A stretch of DNA of 48,825 nucleotides from Pelagibacteraceae bacterium AG-426-G09 (GTDB taxonomy: Bacteria > Pseudomonadota > Alphaproteobacteria > Pelagibacterales > Pelagibacteraceae): the NCBI GenBank assembly GCA_003210075.1, contig QCNR01000012.1:1-48825 (forward strand), read 5' to 3'. Shown here one piece after another: positions 17,435 through 26,173 of the stretch. The translations under genes were made by a program, and so were the position numbers. Numbering within the stretch: position 1 is the stretch's first letter; each line of letters opens with the position of its first letter. The notes below the pieces were generated by a model, which did no database searches, had not been told where the DNA came from, and saw only the letters and a list, made by a program, of their open reading frames with translations.

Positions 17435-18316
17435 TTAAATTAAATTTGCTTTTTTTGAAATCTCTTCTAAAATTTTTTTTGTTTTGTCAGTGCAAGTTAC
17501 CAATGGTAAGCGAACAGTGTCATCACAAAGACCCATTAATTTTGCAATATATTTAACTGGCGACGGATTGCTTTCGATAAATAAATTTTTATGTAAAGGT
17601 TGTAGAATTTTATCTAATTTTTTTGCTTTCTCAAATTCTTCTGGATTTTTTGATCTAGAATATTTTTGGAATTCAGCACACATTTTAGGTGCAATATTTG
17701 CAGTAACACTTATTGTTCCCACGCCTCCTCTTTTATTAAATTCAAAAGCATTATCATCATTTCCTGTTAATTGAATAAAATCATCTCCCATTTTTTTCTT
17801 TTGTTGATCAACTCTATCTAGATCGCCAGTGGCATCTTTAACACCAACAATATTTTTTAGCTCGAATAGTCTTGACATAGTATCTACTGACATATCAACC
17901 ACCGATCTTGATGGAATATTGTAAATAATTATTGGTATCCCGCAATTGTCATTTATTGATTTATAATGTTGATATAGGCCTTCTTGAGTAGGTTTATTAT
18001 AATATGGAGTAACTACTAAGGCGCCATCGGCTCCAGCTTTCTCTGCATGTTTTGTTAATGAAATTGCTTCTTCAGTTGAATTTGAACCTGTGCCGGCTAT
18101 TACAGGAATTCTACCATTTGATTCTTTTATGCATAATTCAATTAATTTTTGGTGTTCATCATGTGATAATGTTGGTGACTCCCCTGTTGTACCTACAGGA
18201 ACAAGTCCGTTTGTCCCATTTTCAAGATGAAAATTGATAATTTTAATGTATTTTTCTTCATCCACTTTATTATTCGTGAATGGAGTTATTAATGCTACAT
18301 TTGATCCTTTAAACAT
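17435..18316 (-). CDS. dapA: 4-hydroxy-tetrahydrodipicolinate synthase
   Basis: First committed enzyme of the diaminopimelate/lysine branch, condensing pyruvate with aspartate semialdehyde. The 293-residue TIM barrel has Thr43-Thr44 in GTTGESPTL, Tyr132 in IIYNIPSR, and the Schiff-base Lys160 in VGVKDATGD, all at normal spacing. The start ATG is preceded by a clear AAGGA Shine-Dalgarno with about 4-5 nt spacing. It is the first gene of the leftward smpB-folK-spoT run and diverges from the transglycosylase gene across 39 bp. Confidence 0.97.
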   Translation of the reverse strand: MFKGSNVALITPFTNNKVDEEKYIKIINFHLENGTNGLVPVGTTGESPTLSHDEHQKLIELCIKESNGRIPVIAGTGSNSTEEAISLTKHAEKAGADGALVVTPYYNKPTQEGLYQHYKSINDNCGIPIIIYNIPSRSVVDMSVDTMSRLFELKNIVGVKDATGDLDRVDQQKKKMGDDFIQLTGNDDNAFEFNKRGGVGTISVTANIAPKMCAEFQKYSRSKNPEEFEKAKKLDKILQPLHKNLFIESNPSPVKYIAKLMGLCDDTVRLPLVTCTDKTKKILEEISKKANLI

Positions 18317-18355
18317 AAATCCTTATAACATAATTTACAGATTCATGAAAAATAT

Positions 18356-20572
18356 ATGAACCATAAAATATTAAAATTAATATTAATTATTCTCGTTATT
18401 GTAAACTACTTTAATTATGCACTTAGTGTTGAGTTGATACTTCCTAAAACTAAACCATTAGTACAAAAATATGACATCGAGCTCAATGAAATCAATTATT
18501 TATTACCTAAAAAGAAGCCTATTCTATCTAAAGAGAAAACTAAAGTAACAGAGGATATAGAAAAGGATACAAAAATTACAAAAAAAACTGGTGATATAAT
18601 CTTACCACAACCAAAACCAGTAATAGTTACAAAAATAAAACCACCGAAAAAGTCAAAATTTTATTCAGAAAAAGATGTTATTAGAGCCAAAAAAGCAATT
18701 AAATTAATGGAACAATCGAAGTGGTATGAAGCTCTTAAAGAAGCTTGGAAAGCCAAAGACAAATCAATTTATAATTTTATCCAGTGGAAACATTTGTTAA
18801 CAACTGGAAACAAGGCAGCATTTAATGAATATAATAACTTTATTAAAAAAAATTCAAATTATCCAAGATTAGGTAGAATTAAATACTTAGCAGAACACAA
18901 GTTAGCTTCAGACAAAATTTCTCACAATCAAATTATTAATTGGTTTGATGGAAAAGAACCGTTAAGTGGTTTTGGAAAGATGATGTTAGGAGAAAGTTTA
19001 ATTAAAAAAGGTCAAATTGAAAAAGGAATTTTGTTAATCAAAAATGGATGGATTACAGCGGATTTAACAAAAGCTGATTTAAGACATTTTAGAAAACGTT
19101 TCAAAAAATATTTAAATGCTGAAGATTATATTAAAAGAGCAGATTATTTAGCTTGGGAGGGAAAAAATTGGGACTTAAAAAGAATGTTAAGATATTTACC
19201 TAAAGATGAAGAGCTACTTTATACTGCAAGACAATTATTAATGAGCAAATCTTATGGAGTTGATCAAGCAATAAGTAAAGTACCTAATAAATATAAGAAT
19301 GATGCAGGTCTAAACTATGATCGTTTAAAGTGGAGAAGAAAAAGAGGTAGAGTAGATAGTTCTGTTGAAATTTTAACTAAAATTAAAAATACCAAAAAAT
19401 ACTTAGTACGACCAGATAAATGGTGGAAAGAAAGAGAGATTATTGCAAGATCTTTAATTTACAAAAAAAAATATGAGCTAGCTTATAAAATTGCAAGCAA
19501 GCATGCTTTGACTGAAGGTCCTGAGTTTGCTGAGGCTGAATGGATGAGTGGATGGATTGCGCTTAGTTTTTTAAATAATGCTGTTTTAGCCGAAGAGCAT
19601 TTTTTAAATTTTAATAAAAATGTTTCCTACCCAATTAGCTTATCTAGAGGAGCTTATTGGTTAGGCAAAACATATGAAAAATTAGGTAGAAAAGAAAAGT
19701 CAGATGAATGGTTCAAAGAAGGTTCTAAATATCTAACTACTTATTATGGACAATTATCTCATATGAAAATTTATCCAAATAAAATGTTTGAATTAGAAAA
19801 TTTAATGAAAGTAGAAAAAAATGACATAGAAAAATTTAATACAAGTGAATTAGTTAGGATTATTTATTTGCTCGATGAATTAAATAAAGATAAGTATACA
19901 AAACATATATTAAGACATATCGCATTAAGCAATGTATCATCTGGCACTGAAATACTTGCTGCTAAATTAGCAACAGAAATTGGAAGATATGATTTTGCAA
20001 TTCAAGTATCTAAAATTGCATCTTATGAGCACAGATTTCACAATAAATATAATTATCCAATAATAAATACTCCAAAATATATCAATGGAAGAAAAATACC
20101 AGAGCCTGCTTTTATCTTATCAATTATACGCCAAGAAAGTGAATTTGATCTGAGTGCTAATAGCTGGGCAGGAGCAAAGGGTCTTATGCAATTAATGCCT
20201 TACACTGCAAAGGTGGTAGCTAAACAAGCTAAACTTCCCTATTCTAAATCAAGACTAACAACTGATCCTGAATACAATATTAAACTTGGTTCTCATTATA
20301 TTGCAGGTTTAATCTTAGAGTATGATGGCGCCTACCCTTTTGCAATTGCTGCTTATAATGCAGGACCCAAAAGAGTTAGATATTGGAAGAAAATTAATAA
20401 AAATCCACAAAAAAATCAAATCGATTATGTGAATTGGATTGAATTAATTAGATTTGAAGAAACTAGAAATTATGTTCAAAGAGTTTTGGAAAATTATAAT
20501 GTTTATAGATATATTTTAGAGCAAAAACCAATAAAACTTAAAAATTTTTTTAAAAACAATCCTTTATATTAA
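18356..20572 (+). CDS. slt: Periplasmic soluble lytic murein transglycosylase (Slt family) with N-terminal LPxxKP repeats
   Basis: Cleaves peptidoglycan between MurNAc and GlcNAc, forming 1,6-anhydro ends. Residues 1-24 form a signal peptide (basic N-end, long hydrophobic core, ALS before the mature part). Residues ~25-100 are Lys/Pro-rich with three copies of a hexamer: LPKTKP (29-34), LPKKKP (50-55) and LPQPKP (83-88). A long helical superhelix (about 100-570) resembles the Slt70 U-domain. The C-terminal SLT domain has the catalytic Glu594 in IIRQESEFD, then AGAKGLMQLMP and AIAAYNAGP, all intact. At 738 residues it is slightly longer than typical. It starts 39 bp from dapA (divergent) and ends 7 bp before a convergent small gene. 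Confidence 0.93.
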   Translation: MNHKILKLILIILVIVNYFNYALSVELILPKTKPLVQKYDIELNEINYLLPKKKPILSKEKTKVTEDIEKDTKITKKTGDIILPQPKPVIVTKIKPPKKSKFYSEKDVIRAKKAIKLMEQSKWYEALKEAWKAKDKSIYNFIQWKHLLTTGNKAAFNEYNNFIKKNSNYPRLGRIKYLAEHKLASDKISHNQIINWFDGKEPLSGFGKMMLGESLIKKGQIEKGILLIKNGWITADLTKADLRHFRKRFKKYLNAEDYIKRADYLAWEGKNWDLKRMLRYLPKDEELLYTARQLLMSKSYGVDQAISKVPNKYKNDAGLNYDRLKWRRKRGRVDSSVEILTKIKNTKKYLVRPDKWWKEREIIARSLIYKKKYELAYKIASKHALTEGPEFAEAEWMSGWIALSFLNNAVLAEEHFLNFNKNVSYPISLSRGAYWLGKTYEKLGRKEKSDEWFKEGSKYLTTYYGQLSHMKIYPNKMFELENLMKVEKNDIEKFNTSELVRIIYLLDELNKDKYTKHILRHIALSNVSSGTEILAAKLATEIGRYDFAIQVSKIASYEHRFHNKYNYPIINTPKYINGRKIPEPAFILSIIRQESEFDLSANSWAGAKGLMQLMPYTAKVVAKQAKLPYSKSRLTTDPEYNIKLGSHYIAGLILEYDGAYPFAIAAYNAGPKRVRYWKKINKNPQKNQIDYVNWIELIRFEETRNYVQRVLENYNVYRYILEQKPIKLKNFFKNNPLY

Positions 20573-20579
20573 AAAACTA

Positions 20580-20870
20580 TCAATTAATTATTTTTGAAAC
20601 ACAATCAATAATTAAGTTCATAAATTTATCATTCGTTGCAGCTATTTTATATTCCTCCTCATCGCTTCCTGCTGCAGCAATTTTTCCTTCTAATATCATC
20701 AATTCTTTCACTGTAAAATTTTTCATTACAGCTTTTCCAGTACATTCACAATAGGTAGACATTTCATGATAAGTAAAAGCTGGATCCTTTTCTAACATGC
20801 AAGATTTATAAAAATTATCATAGACTCTTTTGTCTGTTATCTCTCCAAAGGCGCTATTTGTGAACGTCAA
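20580..20870 (-). CDS. Small secreted protein of unknown function, four cysteines; start codon unclear
   Basis: I do not recognise the family. From a TTG at 20870 the protein has 96 residues with Cys24, Cys41, Cys43 and one near the C-terminus, and an acidic G-S-D-E-E-E-Y stretch. The first residues (T-F-T-N-S-A-F-G-E) look like the end of a signal peptide. The in-frame codons upstream encode more of it (R-R-L-F-I-I-I-L-A) back to a TAA at 20912-20910. There is no ATG, GTG or TTG there, yet a perfect AAGGAGG lies at 20898-20892, 6 nt before an ATC and 9 nt before an ATA codon, but 21 nt from the TTG. The gene may start at a rare codon. It lies downstream of and on the same strand as tRNA-Ser. 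Exported location is inferred. Confidence 0.65.
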   Translation of the reverse strand: MTFTNSAFGEITDKRVYDNFYKSCMLEKDPAFTYHEMSTYCECTGKAVMKNFTVKELMILEGKIAAAGSDEEEYKIAATNDKFMNLIIDCVSKIIN

Positions 20871-20891
20871 TGCTAATATTATGATAAAAAG

Positions 20892-20898
20892 CCTCCTT
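20892..20898 (-). promoter_or_regulatory. Strong Shine-Dalgarno AAGGAGG before the small secreted protein
   Basis: A full-length AAGGAGG is unusual in this window, where most genes have weak or no Shine-Dalgarno. Spacing to the in-frame ATC (20885) is 6 nt and to ATA (20882) 9 nt, both in the productive range, while the nearest standard start (TTG, 20870) is too far. It therefore decides against the TTG start. Confidence 0.6.
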
Positions 20899-20938
20899 AA
20901 GTAATAATATTAGAATTTATATGTATGTAAAGGAAATG

Positions 20939-21033
20939 TGGCGGAAGGAGAGGGATTCGAACCCTCGGTACGCCTTTTCAAACGTACGGCGGTTTAGCAA
21001 ACCGCTGGTTTAAACCAACTCACCCATCCTTCC
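20939..21033 (-). tRNA. tRNA-Ser(GCU)
   Basis: Read on the minus strand, the 95-nt gene has acceptor arms GGAAGGA/TCCTTCC, a D-arm with GTTTAAACC, an anticodon stem GCGGT/ACCGC enclosing the loop TTGCTAA (anticodon GCT, decoding AGC/AGU), a long class II variable arm (roughly CGTACG...CGTACC), and a T-arm GAGGG-TTCGAAT-CCCTC. The CCA end is encoded (20941-20939). The long variable arm and GCT anticodon together make serine certain. It lies divergent to soxB, whose leader must carry the tRNA promoter. Confidence 0.97.
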
Positions 21034-21057
21034 ATATATAGTGTGTAACTTGAAATC

Positions 21058-21071
21058 ATTGAATATTCAAT
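21058..21071. promoter_or_regulatory. 14-bp perfect palindrome in the soxB leader (possible operator)
   Basis: ATTGAATATTCAAT is a perfect inverted repeat 27 nt before the soxB ATG. A TTGAAA (21050-21055) lies just upstream and could be a -35 box with TATTTA at 21071-21076 as a -10 (15-nt spacer, short). The palindrome could bind a dimeric regulator of sarcosine use, but such AT palindromes are expected several times in a window this size by chance. Confidence 0.25.
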
Positions 21072-21097
21072 ATTTATCAAGTAATTATGAGCAAAAT

Positions 21098-22351
21098 ATG
21101 AAAAATAATTATTCAATATTTTCACTTTTAAAGAACTCTATATCTTACCATGAAAATTGGCAACAAGCATGGAGAGATCCTGAGCCAAAAAAAGAATATG
21201 ATGCTGTTATTGTTGGAGGTGGAGGTCATGGATTAGCTACCGCATATTACCTAGCAAAGAAACACAATATGAAAAATATTGCTGTTGTTGAAAAAGGTTG
21301 GATTGGTGGTGGAAATACTGGTCGTAATACAACTATTATAAGATCAAATTATCTTTGGGATGCTAGTGCTGGTTTATATGATCATGCTCTAAAATTATGG
21401 GAAAACTTATCACAAGAAATCAATTACAATGTAATGTTTAGTCAAAGAGGAGTTATGAATCTTGCTCATAATCTTCAAGATGTTAGAGACTTAAAACGAA
21501 GAACTCATGCAAATAGATTAAATGGTATTGATGCAGTCTGGTTATCAACTGAAGAAGTTAAAAAATTTTGCCCTATTATAAATACTTCTCCTGATATTAG
21601 ATATCCTGTTTTAGGAGGCACACTTCAAAGAAGGGCTGGTACCGCAAGACACGATGCTGTTGCTTGGGGGTATGCTAGAGGTGCAGATGCAATGGGCGTA
21701 GATATAATTCAAAATTGTGAGGTAAAAGGAATTAAAAGAAATGGAAATGCTGTTGAAGGTATAGAAACAAATAAAGGATTTATTAAAACAAAAAAAATTG
21801 GTGTAGTTGCGGCTGGACATTCAAGTGTAATAGCAAACATGGCTGGTATTAGGTTGCCTCTTGAAAGCAAACCACTACAAGCTTTAGTTTCTGAGCCTGT
21901 AAAACCAATTATAGATACCGTTGTAATGTCTAATGCGGTTCATGCTTATGTAAGTCAATCAGATAAAGGAGAATTAGTTATTGGGGCAGGAACAGATGCT
22001 TATGTTTCTTACACTCAAAGGGGAAGTCATGATGTTGTTGAAGGAACTTTAAAAGCAATTTTAGAACTTTATCCAATATTTAGCAGAATGAAAATGTTGA
22101 GACAATGGGGAGGAATTGTTGATATTTGTCCTGATGCGAGTCCAATAATTAGTAAAACAAATATTAAAGGTTTATATTTTAATTGTGGTTGGGGTACAGG
22201 TGGATTTAAGGCTACACCTGGTTCAGGAGATTTATTTGCTCATACAATAGCGAACGATGAACCACATAAGTTAAATGCTTCTTTCAATATAAATAGATTT
22301 GTAAGTGGTGATCTAGTAGATGAACACGGCGCAGCTGCAGTAGCACACTAA
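21098..22351 (+). CDS. soxB: Sarcosine oxidase, beta subunit
   Basis: Catalytic subunit of heterotetrameric sarcosine oxidase, which demethylates sarcosine to glycine with formation of H2O2 and methylene-THF. From the ATG at 21098 it has 417 residues. The start [14 protein letters not shown] matches the family's 'RYSlFsL'. The frame extends to a GTG at 21041, but that extension is not conserved-looking and runs through the leader. FAD is bound by [19 protein letters not shown] (35-53), and [13 protein letters not shown] follows. His185 in [14 protein letters not shown] lines up with the His that carries covalent FMN in characterised enzymes. The stop overlaps the soxD ATG by 1 bp (TAATG). Confidence 0.96.
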   Translation: MKNNYSIFSLLKNSISYHENWQQAWRDPEPKKEYDAVIVGGGGHGLATAYYLAKKHNMKNIAVVEKGWIGGGNTGRNTTIIRSNYLWDASAGLYDHALKLWENLSQEINYNVMFSQRGVMNLAHNLQDVRDLKRRTHANRLNGIDAVWLSTEEVKKFCPIINTSPDIRYPVLGGTLQRRAGTARHDAVAWGYARGADAMGVDIIQNCEVKGIKRNGNAVEGIETNKGFIKTKKIGVVAAGHSSVIANMAGIRLPLESKPLQALVSEPVKPIIDTVVMSNAVHAYVSQSDKGELVIGAGTDAYVSYTQRGSHDVVEGTLKAILELYPIFSRMKMLRQWGGIVDICPDASPIISKTNIKGLYFNCGWGTGGFKATPGSGDLFAHTIANDEPHKLNASFNINRFVSGDLVDEHGAAAVAH

Positions 22352-22626
22352 TGTTTATTATAACTTGTCCATTTTGTGGTGAAAGAGATCAAAGTGAATT
22401 TTCAGCAGGTGGAGAGGCACATATAGTAAGACCAAAGCAGCCTACCGAGTTAAGTGATGATGAATGGGCAGATTTTTTATTTATGAGAAAAAATATTAAA
22501 GGTGTTCAATTTGAAAGATGGAACCATGCTCATGGTTGTAGAAAATGGTTTAATGTAATTAGAGATACATCAAATGATAAAATTCATGCTGTATATAAGA
22601 TGGGAGAAAAACCTCCCCAAAAATAA
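22351..22626 (+). CDS. soxD: Sarcosine oxidase, delta subunit
   Basis: Small zinc-containing subunit of heterotetrameric sarcosine oxidase, 91 residues. All four zinc ligands known from the family are at the expected positions: Cys6 and Cys9 in TCPFCGERD, His59 and Cys63 in RWNHAHGCRKWF. It overlaps soxB by 1 bp and is followed 3 bp later by soxA. The order soxB-soxD-soxA-soxG is the standard one. Confidence 0.97.
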   Translation: MFIITCPFCGERDQSEFSAGGEAHIVRPKQPTELSDDEWADFLFMRKNIKGVQFERWNHAHGCRKWFNVIRDTSNDKIHAVYKMGEKPPQK

Positions 22627-22629
22627 TTT

Positions 22630-25600
22630 ATGTCAGAAAATTTTAGATCATTAGAAACAAAGTTCTTAGATAAAACTAATAGGATATCTTTTAAATATAA
22701 CGGCAAAAAGTATTACGGTTATAAAGGTGATACATTAGCCTCTGCCCTTTTATCTAATGGAGTCCACTTAATTGGAAGAAGTTTTAAATATCATCGTCCA
22801 AGAGGTATAATGACCTGCGGATCAGAAGAGCCTAACGCAATAGTACAAATAGGTGGAAACAGCTCTTTTACCGAACCAAATGTAAGAGCTACAGAACAAG
22901 AAATATACGAAGGTTTAGAGGCATCAAGTCAAAATTGTTGGCCAAGCGTAGAGTTTGATGTTGGCGGTATAAATAATTTTATTTCACCAATAATTCCAGC
23001 TGGATTCTATTACAAAACATTTATGTGGCCAAAAAAACTTTGGTACAGCCTTTATGAACCAGCAATACGAATGTCCGCAGGTTTGGGTAAATCCCCTACT
23101 CAGACTGATCCTGAATTGTATGATCATAATCATTTACATTGTGATGTTTTAGTTGTCGGTGGTGGTATTTCTGGAGTAATTGCAGCAAGCATTTCTTCTG
23201 ATAATGGAAATAATACAGTTTTAATTGATGATAAAAGTTCATTAGGTGGGACAACAATTTTTCAAGATGATGAAAATTTTAAGATCAATGATGAAAAATC
23301 TTCTGTTTGGTTAAATAATAAAATTAAAGAACTAGAAAATAAGAAAAATTTAATAATTAAACACAGAACGAGTTTGGCTGCTTACCATAATTATAATTAC
23401 TTGTTAGCAAGAGAAAATTTAGCTGACCATAAATCTTTAAATGAGAGATCAAATAAATTACGACAAAGATTATGGAAAATAAGAGCCAAAAAAGTAATTC
23501 TTGCAACAGGAGCTATAGAAAGGCCTTTGATATTTAATAATAATGACAGACCGGGTATAATGTTAGCTAACTCCGTTAAAAAATATATCGATTATTTTGG
23601 AGTTAGATGTGGAAATAAAAATATAATTTTTACAAATAATGATTCTGCATACGAAACTGCAATATCTTTAAATAAAAAAGGCATAAATGTTACTATTGTA
23701 GACATAAGAAACAGCTCTTCATCTATGTTAGTAAAAAACGCAAAAAATGCTGGTATAAAAATTTATTGGAACCACACGATTGTTGACACAAAAGGCTATA
23801 GAAGAATTAAATCAATTCAAATAATGGAAATTTCTGAGGATGGTACTAATGTTATTGGTGATAAAATAAATTTAGTTTGCGATAATTTATCTGTAAGCGG
23901 TGGTTGGACACCTATGGTGCATTTATTTACTCAATCAGGTGGTAAATTAAAATTTAGAGACTCTGACCAAGTTTTTTTACCAAATACTGCAATGTCTGAT
24001 CAAATTAGTATTGGTTCTTGTAATGGAGATTTTGAGTTAGATGATATTATTAAAAATACAATTTCAGACTGTAAAAATTTTTTATCTTCATCTACAACAG
24101 ATTTTGATCTAGTGAAAGTTAATTGTCCTAAACAAAAAGAAAGTAAAAATATATGGTTGCTTCCTAACGATAAACCATTAGGTAAAACAAAACCGTTTTT
24201 AGACTTTCAAAATGACTCCACAGCAAAAGATGTAAAGCTTGCAATGAGAGAGGGCTTTAGATCTATAGAACATGTCAAAAGATATACAACAACTGGCATG
24301 GGAACAGATCAAGGAAAACTTGCAAATATGCATGCACTCGGAATTATCTCTGAAACCGCAGGTGTTAAAATGGGAAGCTTGGGAACAACTACTTTTAGAC
24401 CTCCATATACACCATTGACTTTTGGAACAATTGTAGGAAGAAATGTAGGAGCTTTTTTTGATATAACTAGAAAAACACCTATGCATGATTGGCATGAAAA
24501 TAATAAAGCTAAATTTGAAAATGTAGGACAATGGAAAAGAGCTTGGTATTATCCTAAAGATAATGAAAGCATGCATCAAGCAGTCCAACGTGAAAGTAAG
24601 GCCGCTAGAGATAGCGCAGGAATATTAGATGCTTCTACACTTGGTAAAATTGATATTAAGGGAACTGACGCATCTGAGTTTTTAAATAGGGTTTATACAA
24701 ATGCTTGGTCAAAACTCGGTATAGGTAAATGTAGATATGGCTTAATGCTGAATGAAGATGGAATGGTTTATGATGATGGTGTAACTACAAGATTAGACGA
24801 TAATCACTATTTAATGACAACTACTACGGGAGGTGCAGCTAATGTTCTCTCAAAATTAGAAGATTATCTACAAACTGAATGGCCAGAATTAGATGTTTGG
24901 TTAACGTCAGTGACTGATCAATATGCAACAGCAAGTGTGTGTGGTCCTAATTCAAAAAATATTTTAAAGAAACTTTTTCCAGACGTTGAATTCAACGATG
25001 AAAATTTTCCTCATATGTCATATAAAAATGCTGAAATGGATGGAATAAATTGCAGAATAATGAGAATAAGCTTTACTGGCGAACACAGTTATGAAATTAA
25101 TATTGAGTCTAAGTATGGCAAATCATTGTGGGAGAAATGTATGGAGGCAGGAAAAAAATATAACATTACACCATACGGTACAGAAACAATGCACTTATTA
25201 AGAGCTGAAAAAGGTTTTATAATTGTTGGTCAAGATACAGATGGAACAATGACACCTATAGATCTTCAAATGGACTGGATAGTAAGCAAAAAAAAATATG
25301 ATTTTATTGGTAAAAGATCGTTATACAGAAGCGATACTATGCGTGAAGATAGAAAACAGTTAGTAGGATTATTAACAGATAATCCAAAAGAAGTATTGGA
25401 AGAAGGAGCTCAAATAGTACAGGATGAAAAAAAGCAACCAATAGAAATGCTTGGACATGTAACATCAAGTTACTTTAGTCCAAATTTAAATAAATCAATA
25501 GCTTTAGCAGTTGTTAGAAATGGTAAGAAGCTTAAAGGTCAAAAACTCTATGTACCCATGAAGGATAAAACTATAAATGTTACTGTTTCTGATTTTATAT

Positions 25601-25635
25601 TTTTTGATAGTAAAAACGAAAGATTAAATGCTTAA
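22630..25635 (+). CDS. soxA: Sarcosine oxidase, alpha subunit
   Basis: Large subunit (1001 residues) that binds NAD+ and folate. Order of parts: an N-terminal ferredoxin-like domain (about 15-100, with Y-K-G-D-T-L-A-S-A-L and SFKYHRPRGIMTCGSEEPNA), an FAD/NAD Rossmann domain starting at DVLVVGGGISGVIAAS (about residue 175), a second dinucleotide segment near K-V-I-L-A-T-G-A-I-E-R-P, and a C-terminal aminomethyltransferase (GcvT-like) domain from about residue 600 that passes the methyl carbon to THF (R-E-S-K-A-A-R-D-S-A-G-I-L-D, G-K-C-R-Y-G-L-M-L-N-E-D-G). Length is normal. Its end overlaps soxG by 8 bp. Confidence 0.97.
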   Translation: MSENFRSLETKFLDKTNRISFKYNGKKYYGYKGDTLASALLSNGVHLIGRSFKYHRPRGIMTCGSEEPNAIVQIGGNSSFTEPNVRATEQEIYEGLEASSQNCWPSVEFDVGGINNFISPIIPAGFYYKTFMWPKKLWYSLYEPAIRMSAGLGKSPTQTDPELYDHNHLHCDVLVVGGGISGVIAASISSDNGNNTVLIDDKSSLGGTTIFQDDENFKINDEKSSVWLNNKIKELENKKNLIIKHRTSLAAYHNYNYLLARENLADHKSLNERSNKLRQRLWKIRAKKVILATGAIERPLIFNNNDRPGIMLANSVKKYIDYFGVRCGNKNIIFTNNDSAYETAISLNKKGINVTIVDIRNSSSSMLVKNAKNAGIKIYWNHTIVDTKGYRRIKSIQIMEISEDGTNVIGDKINLVCDNLSVSGGWTPMVHLFTQSGGKLKFRDSDQVFLPNTAMSDQISIGSCNGDFELDDIIKNTISDCKNFLSSSTTDFDLVKVNCPKQKESKNIWLLPNDKPLGKTKPFLDFQNDSTAKDVKLAMREGFRSIEHVKRYTTTGMGTDQGKLANMHALGIISETAGVKMGSLGTTTFRPPYTPLTFGTIVGRNVGAFFDITRKTPMHDWHENNKAKFENVGQWKRAWYYPKDNESMHQAVQRESKAARDSAGILDASTLGKIDIKGTDASEFLNRVYTNAWSKLGIGKCRYGLMLNEDGMVYDDGVTTRLDDNHYLMTTTTGGAANVLSKLEDYLQTEWPELDVWLTSVTDQYATASVCGPNSKNILKKLFPDVEFNDENFPHMSYKNAEMDGINCRIMRISFTGEHSYEINIESKYGKSLWEKCMEAGKKYNITPYGTETMHLLRAEKGFIIVGQDTDGTMTPIDLQMDWIVSKKKYDFIGKRSLYRSDTMREDRKQLVGLLTDNPKEVLEEGAQIVQDEKKQPIEMLGHVTSSYFSPNLNKSIALAVVRNGKKLKGQKLYVPMKDKTINVTVSDFIFFDSKNERLNA

Positions 25636-26173
25636 TATTAATTACCCAAAAATTGAAAAAAAAGAATTTCCAAATTTACAATTAAACTTGGTTGAACCAA
25701 TCAATAAGCTGAATCTAAGAGGAAAAAGTAGAGATTTTTTTACAAAAGTTGGAAAAATTTTATCTATTATGTTGCCTACAGAGTCAAATACAAGCACAAC
25801 TATAAAAAACATTAGCGCATTATGGCTAAGTCCTGATGAATGGATGATATATGGCAAAGACATTGATAATAATCTAAAACTGTCTTTAGAAACTGAAATA
25901 TCAAAGTTAAACATAGGGTCCGTCACTGATGTTAGTGATCAATGGGTATTAATAAATTTAGACGGCAAAAATGTTTTTGAAGTTCTATCAAAAGGTTCAC
26001 CTTTTGACTTTAATAAATTCAAAAATACAAAAAATATTATAATTCAAACCCTATTAAATCATATTGATGTCATTCTTCATCACAATGATACAAATAATAT
26101 AGACTTATTTGTGAGAAAATCCTTTTCTGAACATCTTTGGCTATGGATTAACGATAGCTCGAGATTCTTGTAA
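25628..26173 (+). CDS. soxG: Sarcosine oxidase, gamma subunit
   Basis: Smallest GcvT-like subunit of the heterotetramer, 181 residues. Recognisable patterns are L-R-G-K-S-R-D-F, A-L-W-L-S-P-D-E-W-M-I-Y (family 'lwLgPdeWll'), S-V-T-D-V-S-D-Q-W-V and V-L-S-K-G-S-P-F-D near the middle, and a C-terminal S-F-S-E-H-L-W-L-W. The family diverges fast, so position directly after soxA (8-bp overlap) carries much of the support. The last 33 bp overlap the 3' end of the convergent MATE gene. Confidence 0.92.
   Translation: MLNINYPKIEKKEFPNLQLNLVEPINKLNLRGKSRDFFTKVGKILSIMLPTESNTSTTIKNISALWLSPDEWMIYGKDIDNNLKLSLETEISKLNIGSVTDVSDQWVLINLDGKNVFEVLSKGSPFDFNKFKNTKNIIIQTLLNHIDVILHHNDTNNIDLFVRKSFSEHLWLWINDSSRFL

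Noticed and set aside
24199-24588. Open frame of 129 codons on the minus strand inside soxA, rich in Cys, Ser and His
   Set aside because: Antisense to the intact soxA frame. The odd composition is what the reverse of Lys/Glu/Asn-rich coding gives.
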